This document shows positions 1 to 11,516 of a stretch of 64,000 bases of DNA, one piece after another. How positions within the stretch are numbered: position 1 is the first letter of the stretch; every line of letters starts with the position of its first letter. The notes beneath the pieces are model-generated. The model saw only the letters and a program-made list of their open reading frames with translations. It did no database searches and was not told where the DNA came from. The position numbers and the translations under genes are program-made. Source of the stretch: Triops longicaudatus (lineage: Eukaryota; Arthropoda; Branchiopoda; Notostraca; Triopsidae); the NCBI GenBank assembly GCA_022885665.1, contig JAGQDJ010000090.1, positions 1 through 64,000 on the forward strand, given 5' to 3'.

Positions 1-1164
1 TATATATCTTAACTCGCGCCGAAGCTTACTATAAACAAATGCAACTGAAATTATTTTATAACATTTTTTCACACTGTGCCCGCACTTCCGTCTTCACCAG
101 AGCATCCCCAGGACCCGTACCACCCCTCCATCTATACATGTCACCTGTGCAAGGTGCAGCAAATCCTCATAAAGGGAAGGCGGGAACGCGCAAACCGCCC
201 AGAGCCCTTTGAACCATCGCAGCGAACACACCAGGGTTCCGTAAAGGGGGTATTCCCTCCTTTACCATCGAAAATGTTCGCAGTTTTAGTTAATTAACGT
301 AGTTCCTATTTTTCTACCTTCGCACTAATCGGTTGTCCGCTTTCGTTCAAAGAAACGGTCAAAGTACTGCAAAAATGGGTTAAATACTGGGTAAGTACCA
401 TACGCATTTAACAAATCCTAAATTTGAACTCTTGTGTTGATTTTTCACACAGATTGGTGCTCTGATTAGTCGCGATAATCCGTGACCACCTGTCCAACGT
501 TACGGACTTTGCAGTCATCGCCGTGGCAACGAAAAACGCGCCTACTTGTGTTTCCTACGTACTGAAGACGCATGTTCGGAACACCTGCACACGTTTTGTT
601 AACTTAGGGTTTCAAATTTATAACTCATTTAGTCATCTTTATTTATTTTGTCATTCTCTCTTCTTTCGACAATCGTTTATGAGTTCACTGCTCCTTTTCT
701 TTCATCTTTCGTTCATTCTTCTCAGCTTCTTCGTTTGTCCGTTTCCAAAGTTTTGGCAAACTTTAACATAGTCTTAAAAGCTTGTCCGAAACCCCGTCCG
801 TCCCTTGTGCCATATTTGCAACTAGTACGCAAATATTTTGTAACAGTCCCTTATCATTCCGTCCAATGATAGCGCATAGGGTTGAAAACAACGCAAAAGT
901 ATTGGCCTTGTACTGCATATTCCTTTCGAAACCTTGAACATGTACGTTAACTAGGTACAGAAATGGGTAAAAAGGTTATAAGGCTTAACTAGCTATTGTA
1001 AGAAATGATACCCTGGCAAAAGAAATTCGATATAACGGCTGTGAATAATGAAATGCGGCAAACGTATGACTGTACTCTGGTATCCCATTCCGATGTATTT
1101 GCCATGAAACGAAGACACAAATATATAAGACAACCATAATATAAGTCCAACACGAGATTTTTCT
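1..1164. other. Non-coding flank downstream of GlnRS
   Basis: No exon or conserved motif is recognisable here. The right end is the 3' UTR of the minus-strand glutaminyl-tRNA synthetase gene, whose stop codon is at 1165-1167. The nearest minus-strand AATAAA seen is at 638-643 (TTTATT on the plus strand), which would give a 3' UTR of roughly half a kilobase; that is a guess. The open frames here are short and resemble nothing known. Confidence 0.5.
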
Positions 1165-4100
1165 TTACTTATTGGAGTCTTCTTTCAAGTTCACAGTGCG
1201 ATTAAATACCAACTGCATCAAATGTACAATGTAATTATTAGCTTTATCAAATAAAAAATTGCGCCTTAATTAATCGTACCTGTTCAGAAGTAGTATCAGG
1301 GTCCACGGAGAAGAAACCAATACGCTCGAACTGGAATTTGTCCCAAACTTTAGCTTTGCTAATACTTTTATCGGCAAACGCTTGGACGACGGTTAATGAG
1401 TTCGGGTTGCAATCCGACAAGAATCCGTTGGGTACTTCATTAGCATCTTCAGGATTCTTATGCATAAATCTACAAAAAACAAGTGAAGAAATAATTAACC
1501 ACGAGACAAATGCTACACATATCCAAACCATAAAAACTTCAAAAATATGTTGTTTTTTTTTTTATTTATACGACCGTAAGGCAAAATACTCACAATCGCT
1601 CGTAGAGGCGAACTTCGACTTTTAGGGGATCGGAGACCCAGTGTATGAAAGCTTTAGGTTTTTCGCCCTCTGTTGTAGGACGGCAAATGGCCTCCAATTC
1701 AGTAACTAGTCCTTGGGCGTTTTTGATGACCTTTGACACGCTCAATACATAGCCGGCGTGTCTTAAACCAACAGATTGTTTTGGCGTCAGTCTTCTATAA
1801 TTTTTGTCTTCCACCTATTCAAATTTAATCAAGAATAGTGTAAAGTAGCTCAACGATTACAACACTGTAACGGAAGATCCCTTGCTACAGCAACAATTCA
1901 TGGACAACTAATACGAAACCTACGTTGAGTGAGGTACTTTACTTACTTCTTTAAAGTCAGACTGTTCAATGTAAATCACGTTAGACAAGGTCACTTTGTG
2001 CGAGCCTTTACTTGGCTCATTGGGGAAATCAGGAACTTCGACTTCAGTTGACTGGGGGGCAGGGAAGTTTGTAACGGTGACTTTCAAAGGCTCAAGGACC
2101 ACCATTACTCTATTGCAAAAAGAACACGTTAACCAATCTAGAAGAATGCAAAGTGTGCAAAGATGATGTGGCAAAAGCTATTACCTTGGTGCTGTTACGT
2201 TGAGATTGTCCCTTACGCACGCTTCCAACATTTGAGGATCAACGGTCATTTGAGCGCCACTCACGCCCAACCTAGCACAGAAGCTGTTGATAGCCTCGGC
2301 AGGGAAACCACGCCTCCTCAAAGCCGTCAACGTGAATAATCGTGGATCATCCCAATCTATGGTAAACACAAATAATATACATAATGAATAAATGACATGA
2401 AAGACTCCCATTATTATACCTGCAACGATTTTCTCGGTAATGAGCTTGGCAATCTTGCGTTTAGATACTACCGTATAGTTTACATTCAAGCGGCCATACT
2501 CCCATTGCACCGGGCAGTAAATGTCTAACGCGTTACAAAGCCAATAATAGGAAGACCGCCTTCAAACAATTACGCATTAATTAGTTCAAATAATTACCAA
2601 TACTAGATAAGGAATTATTACAGAAAAAAAAGACAAATGAAACTGAAAATAAAGCAAAGTAACTAACGCACCTGGACTGGAACTCTTTCGTACACAATGA
2701 GTGTGTGATGTGTTCAATAGAATCGCACAAACAGTGAGTGTAATCATACGTAGGATAGATGCACCATTGGTTCCCAGTTCGGTGATGGGCTACGTATTTA
2801 ATACGATATGCAACTGGGTCCATTTTGCCTTCTTCCAGAGTTACTTTCATTCTCAAAGTAGCTTCGCCCTCGTCAAACTTTCCGTTTTTCATATCCTAAA
2901 CAACAGAAAACATTCAATGCTTAAGAAGTCACACACACAATTGAAATTTACGCTACCTCGAAGAGCCGAAGGCTTTCTTCACTAGGCCTGTCACGCCAGG
3001 GCGATGGGATGGGATTATGACCTTTCATTTCTTCAGCTTTTTGATGGCAAACATAGGCCAGACTTTTCTTGATCAACACCTTGGCCCATTCATACAGCTG
3101 CTGGAAATTGTCGGACGAATGGGTGATAGCGTAAGGTTTATATCCAAGCCACTCCACCATGTCTTTAATGCCGACGAAAAACTTTTCCTCTTCTTTTTCG
3201 GGGTTAGTGTCGTCATAACGCAAAAAACAGATACCATCATAGGCAGCCGCGTAACCGAAATTGATATTAATAGCTTTAGCGTGACCTATGTGCAAAATGC
3301 CGTTCGGCTCTGGCGGAAATCTTGTCCGAACCTTTAAAAAGAATTTGAAGGTTATAATTCACAATGCAAGAGTTGTAAATTGCCAAAGCGCAGCAAGCAC
3401 CTGTCCTCCAGTGAGTTTAAGATGTTCTTCCAAGAGGCGCATGGTGTTGGGAGTAATGACGTATCCATCCGTTTTGAAATTTTCGCCCGGTTTATGGAAA
3501 TGGACTTTAGTTTTCATTAGTTCAGCAATAGTAGCAGCACCACTGCTTTCTTCACTGTCTTTCTTGTCATCCCCTTTCTTCGGGGCTGTTGCCTTGGCCT
3601 CTTTGGCTGCTTTGCTGTCATCTGCTCCTTTTTTAGAGCCTTTCTCGACTTTTGGGGGCGGGGCTAAGTCTGCTTCCGTTTTAGGACCTAAAAGATCCAG
3701 TAACTGGACGTCAATTTCCGCTTTTATGGCCTTGCCATCACCCCACGGCAGTAAATTACGCACTTCGCTCATAATCAATCCCACATTGAACCGATACCTA
3801 AGAAAACAGCATAAAAATAATAAAAATGTGTAATATATTTTTGTACAAACGATGAGTCCATGGACAATAAAAGGGTTATACTTTGTGCTGCTATTCATTT
3901 CAATACGAAAAATGTACCTTTTTTCTAGAACTTCAACTTTACGAGCTTGAATACATTTCTCAACGGCTTTTTCAACTTGCTCTGGAGTTACAACGACGCC
4001 AACACCGCAAGATTTTTCAAACGCGGGGATATCCACGTTATTTCCGGGATGAGATAAAAGATATTCCATGGCAGCTGTAAATAGATATATACGAAATGTT

Positions 4101-4483
4101 ACAGCGTTTACAGAAAAAAAAAATACGAAATACCATTTAATCTTAGTTCTGAGTCAATCTTGCCGGTAGAAACGTATTCGGAGAGTAAAGGGATGTGGTG
4201 AGCCACTTGGGGCTTAATTTTAGTAGCAATATGGTAAAGCAGCATTCCTGCGCTTTTTTTAACTCCATTTCCAGAAGCTTGGTTTGCCTAAAATGCAGAT
4301 AATAATGTAAATATGTAACTCAACGCAGGAGAGGAAGGTGTAGCACAATATGTTTATTACAGAAGTGATGCAAAGCTTCAAGTTCTTGGTGACAGCTTCG
4401 TTCTTCAAAGTTTCTTTGGCTTTCTGTTCACTTAGGCCAATATTAACAAGGAGCTGCAAGTCACTCTCTGTTGCAGAAACCAT
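1165..4483 (-). CDS. QARS1: Glutaminyl-tRNA synthetase, cytoplasmic (12 exons)
   Basis: Class I synthetase that charges tRNA-Gln with glutamine. Exons in transcript order: 4361-4483, 4134-4287, 3918-4074, 3401-3797, 2957-3331, 2672-2895, 2420-2559, 2185-2356, 1947-2109, 1594-1814, 1280-1469, 1165-1212. All introns are GT-AG, phases agree throughout, and the product is 787 aa (human 775). Residues 1-275 are the eukaryote-specific N-terminal domain, with GLSEQKAKETLKN near the start and a lysine-rich linker. The catalytic domain shows RFPPEPNGILHIGHAKAI, with the HIGH signature at 291-294. The KMSKS-loop equivalent VVSKRKI is at 507-513. The C-terminal anticodon-binding beta-barrels include KAFIHWVS and end FERIGFFSVDPD...LVFNRTVNLKED. 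The start was chosen because it gives the family N terminus; an in-frame ATG at 4529-4531 would add 16 unrelated residues. The last coding exon is only 48 nt. Confidence 0.97.
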
Positions 4484-5061
4484 TTTTATGGTAAGCGTTT
4501 CCAGCAAAAGATATCTATCGCTGCCTTTCACCTCCGAAAACCCACACTGCTACGGAAATGTGCTGCCTTCTCCAACTGAGTGCAACAGCAATTGTTGCAC
4601 GAAGTTAACACGGGAGCACGCACACCGAAAGTTGAGGAAGCGAACTACTAAATCTGAAATTCGCGAACCGCAGTAAGGTCTCTGCTTTTCATTAGACGTT
4701 CTAAAGATTGAAGCCTAACCCCTTCGCAAGTTCTGTGACGTTGTAAAAGGTTTCATCATCCTGTTAGTCTTACAAAAACTCCTAGCAATTCGCAGATTCT
4801 AGATAGTACTTAAGTTGTGACACGTCAGCTGATTACATAGTCGTTCCTTTTGGCCCAGTATAAGAAGAAGTCTTCGAAAAAGCAGATTCGAGTTCTAGTA
4901 CATTCCTCGAACAAATTTGAGGTACAAATACTCTTATAGAAATTGTTAAAGCTTGATCAAAAATACACCCTTTAATAAAGTGAAAGATAACATCGTACGC
5001 CGACATTTAGATATCAGTGGACGTCGTTTGGGATCAGTTGTGTTTTTAACTTATAATAACA
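4484..5061. promoter_or_regulatory. Divergent promoter shared by GlnRS and BI-1
   Basis: 578 nt separate the start codons of two genes transcribed away from each other, so both promoters and both 5' UTRs must fit here. On the BI-1 side there are TCAGT initiator-like pentamers at 5013-5017 and 5033-5037; the arthropod Inr is TCAGT, but start sites are not proven. At 4821-4827 the plus strand reads CACGTCA, the complement of TGACGTG, which is the core of the unfolded-protein-response element bound by ATF6/XBP1. No TATA box is evident. Confidence 0.6.
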
Positions 5062-6084
5062 ATGGCAACTGCCGGGCCAGCGTTCTCAATGGATTCGTTT
5101 ATGAGGACATTCAATAGCAAAATGTGAGTTCTCAAGCTGATAGTTCGTTTTAGGAATTATTAATTAGCGTGCTTTTCCTCCATCGTAGCGAGCCTCCAGT
5201 GCGAGAACATTTAAAATGCGTTTACGCTTGTTTGACTATGTCAGCCTTGTCAGCTGCATTGGGTGCGTACATTCACGTCTTTACGGATTTATTGCGTGCC
5301 AATTTCTTTACGTCATTGGGAGCTTTGGGGTTGTTGGTAGCGCTTATGATGACGCCTGACGATGGCGGCAAAAATGCTACCAAACGGCTGGGTTTGTTCC
5401 TCGGCTTTTCGTTCGCAACTGGTAAGAATTTGCACCAGTTTTAAATTAAGTTTATTTGATTTAATTGTTATTTTTCTGTTAAAAATAGGTCTTGGCTTAG
5501 GCCCATTGTTGGATTTGGCTATTGCGATTAATCCTTCGATAGTTGTCTCGGCATTCTTGGGCACATCTGTCATCTTTGCTTGCTTTTCCCTTAGTGCTTT
5601 ATATGCCCCTCGAGGCCAGTTCCTCTTCTTGGGAGCCCCTTTGCTCTCCGTAAGTATTCTTTCTCAGAAAAGTAATCAGGAATTAAACATCTTCGTTTGA
5701 TAGCTCTTCTCCTTGATGTCAATGCTCTTTTTGGCGAATATTTTCTTCGGATTCTACTGGGTTTATCAGGTATATGTTTTCCTCACTCGTATTTGTTGAC
5801 TTATTAATTTTTTTCGGTTCCGTCTGTTGCAGGCTCAGCTTTATGTTGGACTTTTAATTATGTGCGGTTTTGTGTTGTACGATACGCAATTGATTGTTGA
5901 AAAAAGGCGCTTGGGTGATCGCGATTTCATCTGGCATTCGGTGGATCTCTTTATCGATTTTGTCAACATTTTCCGTCGTTTGCTGATCGTCTTGGCACAG
6001 AAGGTTAAAAAAAAGTAATCGGATTAAAAAAAAATAATGTTATTTTTTTTATAGGATGAAAAACAAAACAAACGTCGTAATTAA
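5062..6084 (+). CDS. BI-1: Bax inhibitor-1 / TMBIM6 (6 exons)
   Basis: Multi-pass endoplasmic reticulum protein of the TMBIM family that restrains ER-stress-induced death and ER calcium leak. Exons: 5062-5123, 5189-5421, 5489-5649, 5704-5769, 5833-6003, 6055-6084; the phases close and give 240 aa (human 237). Recognisable segments in order are EHLKCVYACL, KRLGLFLGFSFAT, GLGLGPLLDLAIAINPSI, TSVIFACFSLSALYA, QLYVGLLIMCGFVLYDTQLI, and IWHSVDLFIDFVNIFRRLL, all of which track the human protein. Most of the length is hydrophobic, fitting six to seven membrane spans. The C terminus after splicing is DEKQNKRRN, the basic tail typical of the family. The last donor is GTTAAA, which is weak. If it is not used, translation runs on for four residues and stops at 6016-6018, giving a KVKKK tail. 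It is divergent from GlnRS and convergent with Nsun2. Confidence 0.97.
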
Positions 6085-6325
6085 ACAGGGAGAACAAGGT
6101 TTGTCAACCTAAGTTGGGGACCTGTACATTTTTAAATTTTCGTCCGTTACTTGTTTGGTTGTTACCGTAATCAAATAAGGAATGACCACATTTAGGAGAT
6201 TCTTTGGTGTGATTCGTGTCCTTCAAGAAAAAAAGAAGAGGACTGATGCCCTATTTAGCAACGTTACCTAATTGTGAAATTATTACTGTTCCGCAATAAC
6301 TGGACATTCTTTGATTTTCAAAATC

Positions 6326-6342
6326 GAATAAAGTCTTTATTC
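6326..6342. promoter_or_regulatory. Palindromic poly(A) signal for BI-1 and Nsun2
   Basis: The 17-nt stretch GAATAAAGTCTTTATTC is an inverted repeat with 8-nt arms around one central base. AATAAA reads at 6327-6332 on the plus strand and at 6336-6341 (as TTTATT) on the minus strand. BI-1 stops 242 nt to the left; Nsun2 stops about 60 nt to the right. A GT-rich stretch (6354-6367) follows on the BI-1 side, as expected of a downstream element. Confidence 0.75.
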
Positions 6343-6399
6343 TAACACAATGCAGTGTCGGGTTTTTGGACTTAACATTTATATAAAATGGTGTGAGAA

Positions 6400-9300
6400 T
6401 TACGCATCTTCGGCAACCTCACATTCTTCACGATCTTCTTTGCCTTCTAACTCTCCCGTCAAGACTGGTTCATCTTTATTGTTTTCTAATAACGCCGGTA
6501 GTTGTTCACCAGCGTCGTTCGTTTTCGTCTCCTTGAATTTGTTGATTTCTAGAGGAAAGTAAATTCAGCACTGAACAAATAGAAACCGCTAAGATGAATT
6601 TTACCAAATTTGCTGACGTCAGCACCACATAACCTCAAGTAGTGAACGCGCTCATTTTTGGCCACGAAAGCGCGTACTGAACTGGTCCCTTTCCATCCAG
6701 CTAACCAAAAGTTTAAACCCGTTTCTGGCACGTTATATCCCAATAAACAGCACCCACAATCTAAAAAATTACAATGAACATAAACGGCGTCGAAGTTCCT
6801 TTCCGTTACCGTATATCTTGAGCTTTTCTGCCGTTTCCTCGCTAAAGTTGCTCAGCTCCAACGCTTTATCTTCGTCTTCTGTTTGCAACAAAGTGATGAT
6901 CTCCTCTCGTGTCATCACAGCTTTACGGTTTTTAACATAATTCGCGACAACAGGTACCGCCTACAGAATGTAAAGCTACATTTCCCATACATTCTTTTAC
7001 AGAATATTGTGTCCAACGGATCAGGAACAAATCCTGCCGCTGGAGCACAATGAAGGTGACAAAACTTTCTGACGACAACGTCGGAAAAAAAAAAAACGAT
7101 GCTCCAATACTACGCAATTTTTAAGAAAAAGAAATGTTACTTCATTAGATAACCGATAGGGGCAAACTGAGCCTTTGTTATCACACTTAACGAACATCTT
7201 CACTCCAGTATTCACTATCTAAAAACGGAAAATAGAACATTCAGAAATCTCTGAATCACACGCTACGTAACCCAATTACTTTTACTCTACTGGCGTTATT
7301 TTGTACTACATCTCGTACGATAGGCGTGGCGTAGTACAAGTTTTTCATTTTGCCTTCCTTGCTGCGGGTGAAGAATGTTTTTGGATCTAGGGACCCGTCG
7401 ATGTTGTAGAACTCCCTAAACATAAGTTACTGTAAATACTTCGCTATAAAAAAAAATTATGTTCATCTACGTATCAACTATGAAAGGGAAGGATACTCAG
7501 AAGTGGAAAGAAAATAATATTACTGAATTGGCGGCCACACAGGTTCTCCCTCTTCGAAGAAAAAATACGGATCTTCTTTGAAGCCAAAATACTTCCGCTT
7601 TTTTCTCGCCGGTGAGCGCGGCGCTTCACTCGTCGCAGCTAAATCAAGCTTTTCACCATTTTCTCCGTTAATGGCAGTTTTGGCCGAACTTTCCCATGGT
7701 AAAAGAGCCTTTTTCTGCAAAACTGCCACGAAAAACGCGCCAGTGTCCTGGTGGTGCGGCAAAAGTCGCATACTAAAAAAAAAAAAGAATAAGCAAGTTT
7801 ATGGTAAATGGTGACAAAAATAATACTAACTAAAATTAATAAATATAAATAATAATAAACAAGATTTATAATAATAAATTTATTACCATCTTTCTAGATG
7901 GTATTGGTCTGCTTCGGCTGCTGAGGGAGGGAACAACGCAGCCCTGAAGAGAATCTTATGTTCTTCGGGAATATCGGCTGGTGTTTTGTACTCGGTCAAG
8001 TCTCGACCCAAAACTTTCCAATGCGAAAGACCTGGACAGTATTTCAAACCTGGTACCATTGCTGATACATCGACCAATTCCAAAGCTCCTAGGGCACCAA
8101 AGAAACATATATTGCGTCGAAACAAGTATAGCAGTGATTATGTTTACCTTGGGATTCCTTCAACAACCGGTGAATAACAGCCTCATCTTCAAGGGGATTT
8201 AAAGAGCAAGTTGAGTACACCATGCGTCCTCCTATGGCTAACATTTCTATGCCACGACGTCCAATTCGGTACTGAAGCCCGTGTAAATTCGGTGCATTGG
8301 CCACATTCCACTTTTTCCAGATGTCAATATTCTTCCTCAAGGTACCATCACCCGAACATGGTACATCACACAAAATGCGATCGTACTTCATCGGCGCAGT
8401 AGTTCCATCTAAATAAAAAAGGTAGTAGATAGCTAAACGACCAAAGAAAGCACACTAGACTTCTCAAGCCGACGATTTTACGAAGGAAAGTCGTGAAAAA
8501 TTGAACCACTATTTACCGGGCTGGGGTAATAAAATATTGGGCATAATAGACGCATCGTGGTTAGTAATAACGATGCTTGGGCTCTGCAGACGCTTGGATT
8601 GATGGACCAACATGTAGCATCGCTTATTGTCTACGTCATTAGCGACTACAAGTCCAGTGGGCAATGATCCATCGTCCGTTTGCAGCATTTCAATCAACTG
8701 TACCGTCTTAGAGCCTGGCGCTGCACACATATCCAGCGTCTAATCAAATTAATGATTAGTTGTCGAACTTTAAAAACCTCTTTTCATGATTTAAAAATTA
8801 AACAAATAAGCAAGTCAATAAAAAGCACACGGGAGAAGAAAAAAAAAGGCTAAAAAAAATAAGCCAATTACTTTATGGTGAGATTGAACGTCAAGCACGA
8901 TGGGCGGGATCATACTGACAGCTTCTTGGCGGCTAATATTGCCTGACCCGGTCTCAGAAATTAGGAAATTATGGAGTTTAACATATGACTCGGTTTTGCG
9001 AATTTCTTTTCGCGTCAGATTAAGCTGCCACGCTAGTAAACCGGGGTACCAGGGTAAACAGAAAGGAACAATGGATTCCGAGCCTTCCGCCTGGCCAGCC
9101 GCGACAAGCTCTTGAAAAAACTGTCCCTCAATGATTTGCCTCAAAGCTTTGGCTTCAGATTTGAACCCGGCGATGCGAAAAACTACAGGCAAAGGGCGTT
9201 TAAATGCTCCCATAAAGCTTTCCCACTCCTGTTCTGGTACAATGCCTTGCAACTGAGACCAAGATTTCGGTAAAGTATACTAGCTTAAGAAACAACTGTA

Positions 9301-9507
9301 ATATTACTTTGTAGTACTGTTCGAAAAGAGCATTTTCCCTAGGAATATCTTCGTAAGCGTACGGAACACCAGCCTAAGTAAGTCGAAAATTAAAATAAAC
9401 CACGAGATTTGGTTTCGTTTGGAGTTCAAGCATCTTCCGTTACATACTACTCGAGCAGGGTCTCGGGGTCCTTTGGGCTTTCCTTTGGTAAATTTTCGTT
9501 TGCCCAT
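6400..9507 (-). CDS. Nsun2: NSUN2-type RNA cytosine-C5 methyltransferase (12 exons)
   Basis: S-adenosylmethionine-dependent nuclear enzyme that makes m5C in tRNA and other RNAs. Exons in transcript order: 9448-9507, 9308-9373, 8872-9252, 8517-8739, 8148-8408, 7887-8088, 7524-7772, 7280-7415, 7141-7218, 6810-6960, 6605-6760, 6400-6548. All junctions are GT-AG and in phase; the product is 703 aa (human 767). The N terminus is basic (MGKRKFTKGKPKGP). ISETGSGNISRQEAVSMIPP leads into the AdoMet loop DMCAAPGSKT (about 172-181). The two catalytic cysteines of the NSUN family lie in PCSGDGT (Cys261) and VYSTCSLNP (Cys311), ten residues below the human positions. HLERCMRLLPHHQ and FGFKEDPYFF follow, then the C-terminal region ending in an acidic tail. 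The start codon fits the family N terminus. An alternative in-frame start is not needed. Confidence 0.97.
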
Positions 9508-11516
9508 TTTATGTAGTAACTTTGCTCGTTATCGTAAAGTTCAGTTGGCAGAAGGAAGCTGAAAGAACTGGGTAAACAACCTATTTCTGATTCACCACGT
9601 GTAAACCGCTTGTTTCTCACTTTTCGTGTCACCGGTGCTATGGTGAATAGATGGTAGCATTGTTGATAGTTTCTGAGAGTTATCTAGCGGTGGGTTCTTA
9701 ATTGATTTTCAGGAGGGAAACTTTAAAAATTGACAATTTCGATATTCATACCATTTCTATACCGTTTCGATAGTTACGTGCAGAAACTACTGTTGTTCTG
9801 AAGTACTCAGTGATAAGATCAAATTCCAGGGTCAAAATACAAGGTACTGCAGGGTACCTCCAGAATTTCAAAGCTTAATTAAAAATGTAAAGGAAGCGTT
9901 ACTCGAAATTTGATTTAGCGTGCTCCTGACTCATACATTGCCGTTTGGTTTCACATAGTTTTGCAATTTTTTCCCACATTCTGAAAACTATGATAATATT
10001 AAGCGGGACACCAAATTTTGTCATGTTTGTGCTACCAGGACGTTATATGTACAGATTTTGCTATATTTTTTTTTGATCGAGGGTTTTTTGCATTGCACTG
10101 TGTCATTATACAGTGCAAGGCAAACATATTTAGGCTTGCTTAAAGTTTTTAGGCATGTTGTAAGACAGGTCCAGAAAAAAAATCACAAACTCCGTAACTG
10201 GGCAACATGCGTGCCTCTCAAAATTTGTTACCTACAAGGAACAGGAGTCGCAGAAACAGCTCTCGCATACTTGAGCTTGCTTTTTAAAAGTTGCTAAAAT
10301 CCACTTTTGGGTGTTGAAATCTCGAAACTACAAAAACAAAAATTATTTGCTCTTCTAAATTTTGAAGACCAAAATCACTAGTGTTTACCAAGTCTTTTTT
10401 ATTCACATTCCAAATTACTGAACTATGATTGCCGTACTCTGTACATGGGATTCTGAAGCTTATAAATACTTTGAGGGTCGGTGATATTTCTTACCAATTG
10501 TAACATTGTCAGAAAAACTCATCGGGCCGGCTTCATGAGTCCTTCCATTGAGTATGTCCGCACTTGTTCATGGAGGGACTGGGGGTATTGGCAAACGTGA
10601 CACAGGGCAATTTTAACGAAAAGTATACACTGACGTATACATTGACGAACTTTAGATGAATTTTAGACATCTGACTATTCAAAATCAAACTTTGATTAGA
10701 TGATACATTTATGTGTAATAAAAACTAATGAGAAAAAAAGCAATAGTAGACTACGCGGAAAAATCTTGTGATATCGAATTCGCTGTAATTCTTACAAATT
10801 TGGTGATATCCCACATTCAGTTTTGTTTTTGTCATAATGAGGTTTATCAAATCTCCACAGAAACATCTTTTAATAAGCATGAGCTATAGAACAACAGATT
10901 TAAGTTAAAGCTTAGCAAATCAATTTTCTGGGTAGTTTTGCATGAGACGGAATATGCTGAGCTATGCTGGAGGAAGACTTCAACACAAGCCCTTTCTACC
11001 AGAAACAATTTGATGTGCTGAACCAACACTTGACATCTCAGAACGTCACTACCATGCAATTAAATTACATTGCAGCTGTGATTAAAGAGCTGTCGTAAAT
11101 AGGGTTGTTGTAAATAAGTAAACTTCTGTGCTTCAACTTCTTTATTAATATTTCTTGTTGTTGAACGAATCTTATAAATGTTCTAATATGTCCGATTTAT
11201 GTTTCTTTATTTCCAAATAATCACAACTCCGTACTTTAAGAATACATGGAAAACTGATCAACAATGGAAGTCTCTCTAGCAAGTTTCAATTTAATTACAG
11301 ACTTAACATCGAATCTTTATCTAGGGCAGTATTAGGAAGTCAAATATACGGATTCGTAAACGCGCCGGTCTTTGTCTAAACATTGGATACAGGAACTTAG
11401 GGATGTAAAATTCGCTCACACGGATACAAGAATACCCCTTTAAACATGCAGAAGACAGAAAGGGACTTTCTTACACCCAAAATGGGCATAACGTATGCAA
11501 TTTTTACAGCATAGGG
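9508..11516. other. Intergenic, Nsun2 5' flank and GCH1 3' flank
   Basis: AT-rich DNA between two minus-strand genes. Both the Nsun2 promoter and the GCH1 3' UTR must lie here. Minus-strand AATAAA motifs occur, for example TTTATT near 11205, but none can be assigned. No exon, repeat or RNA gene was recognised. Confidence 0.5.

Noticed and set aside
7060..7117. An extra Nsun2 exon after a polypyrimidine tract near 7085
   Set aside because: Joining exon 7141-7218 directly to 6810-6960 keeps phase and family sequence; no frame of the intervening stretch resembles NSUN2.
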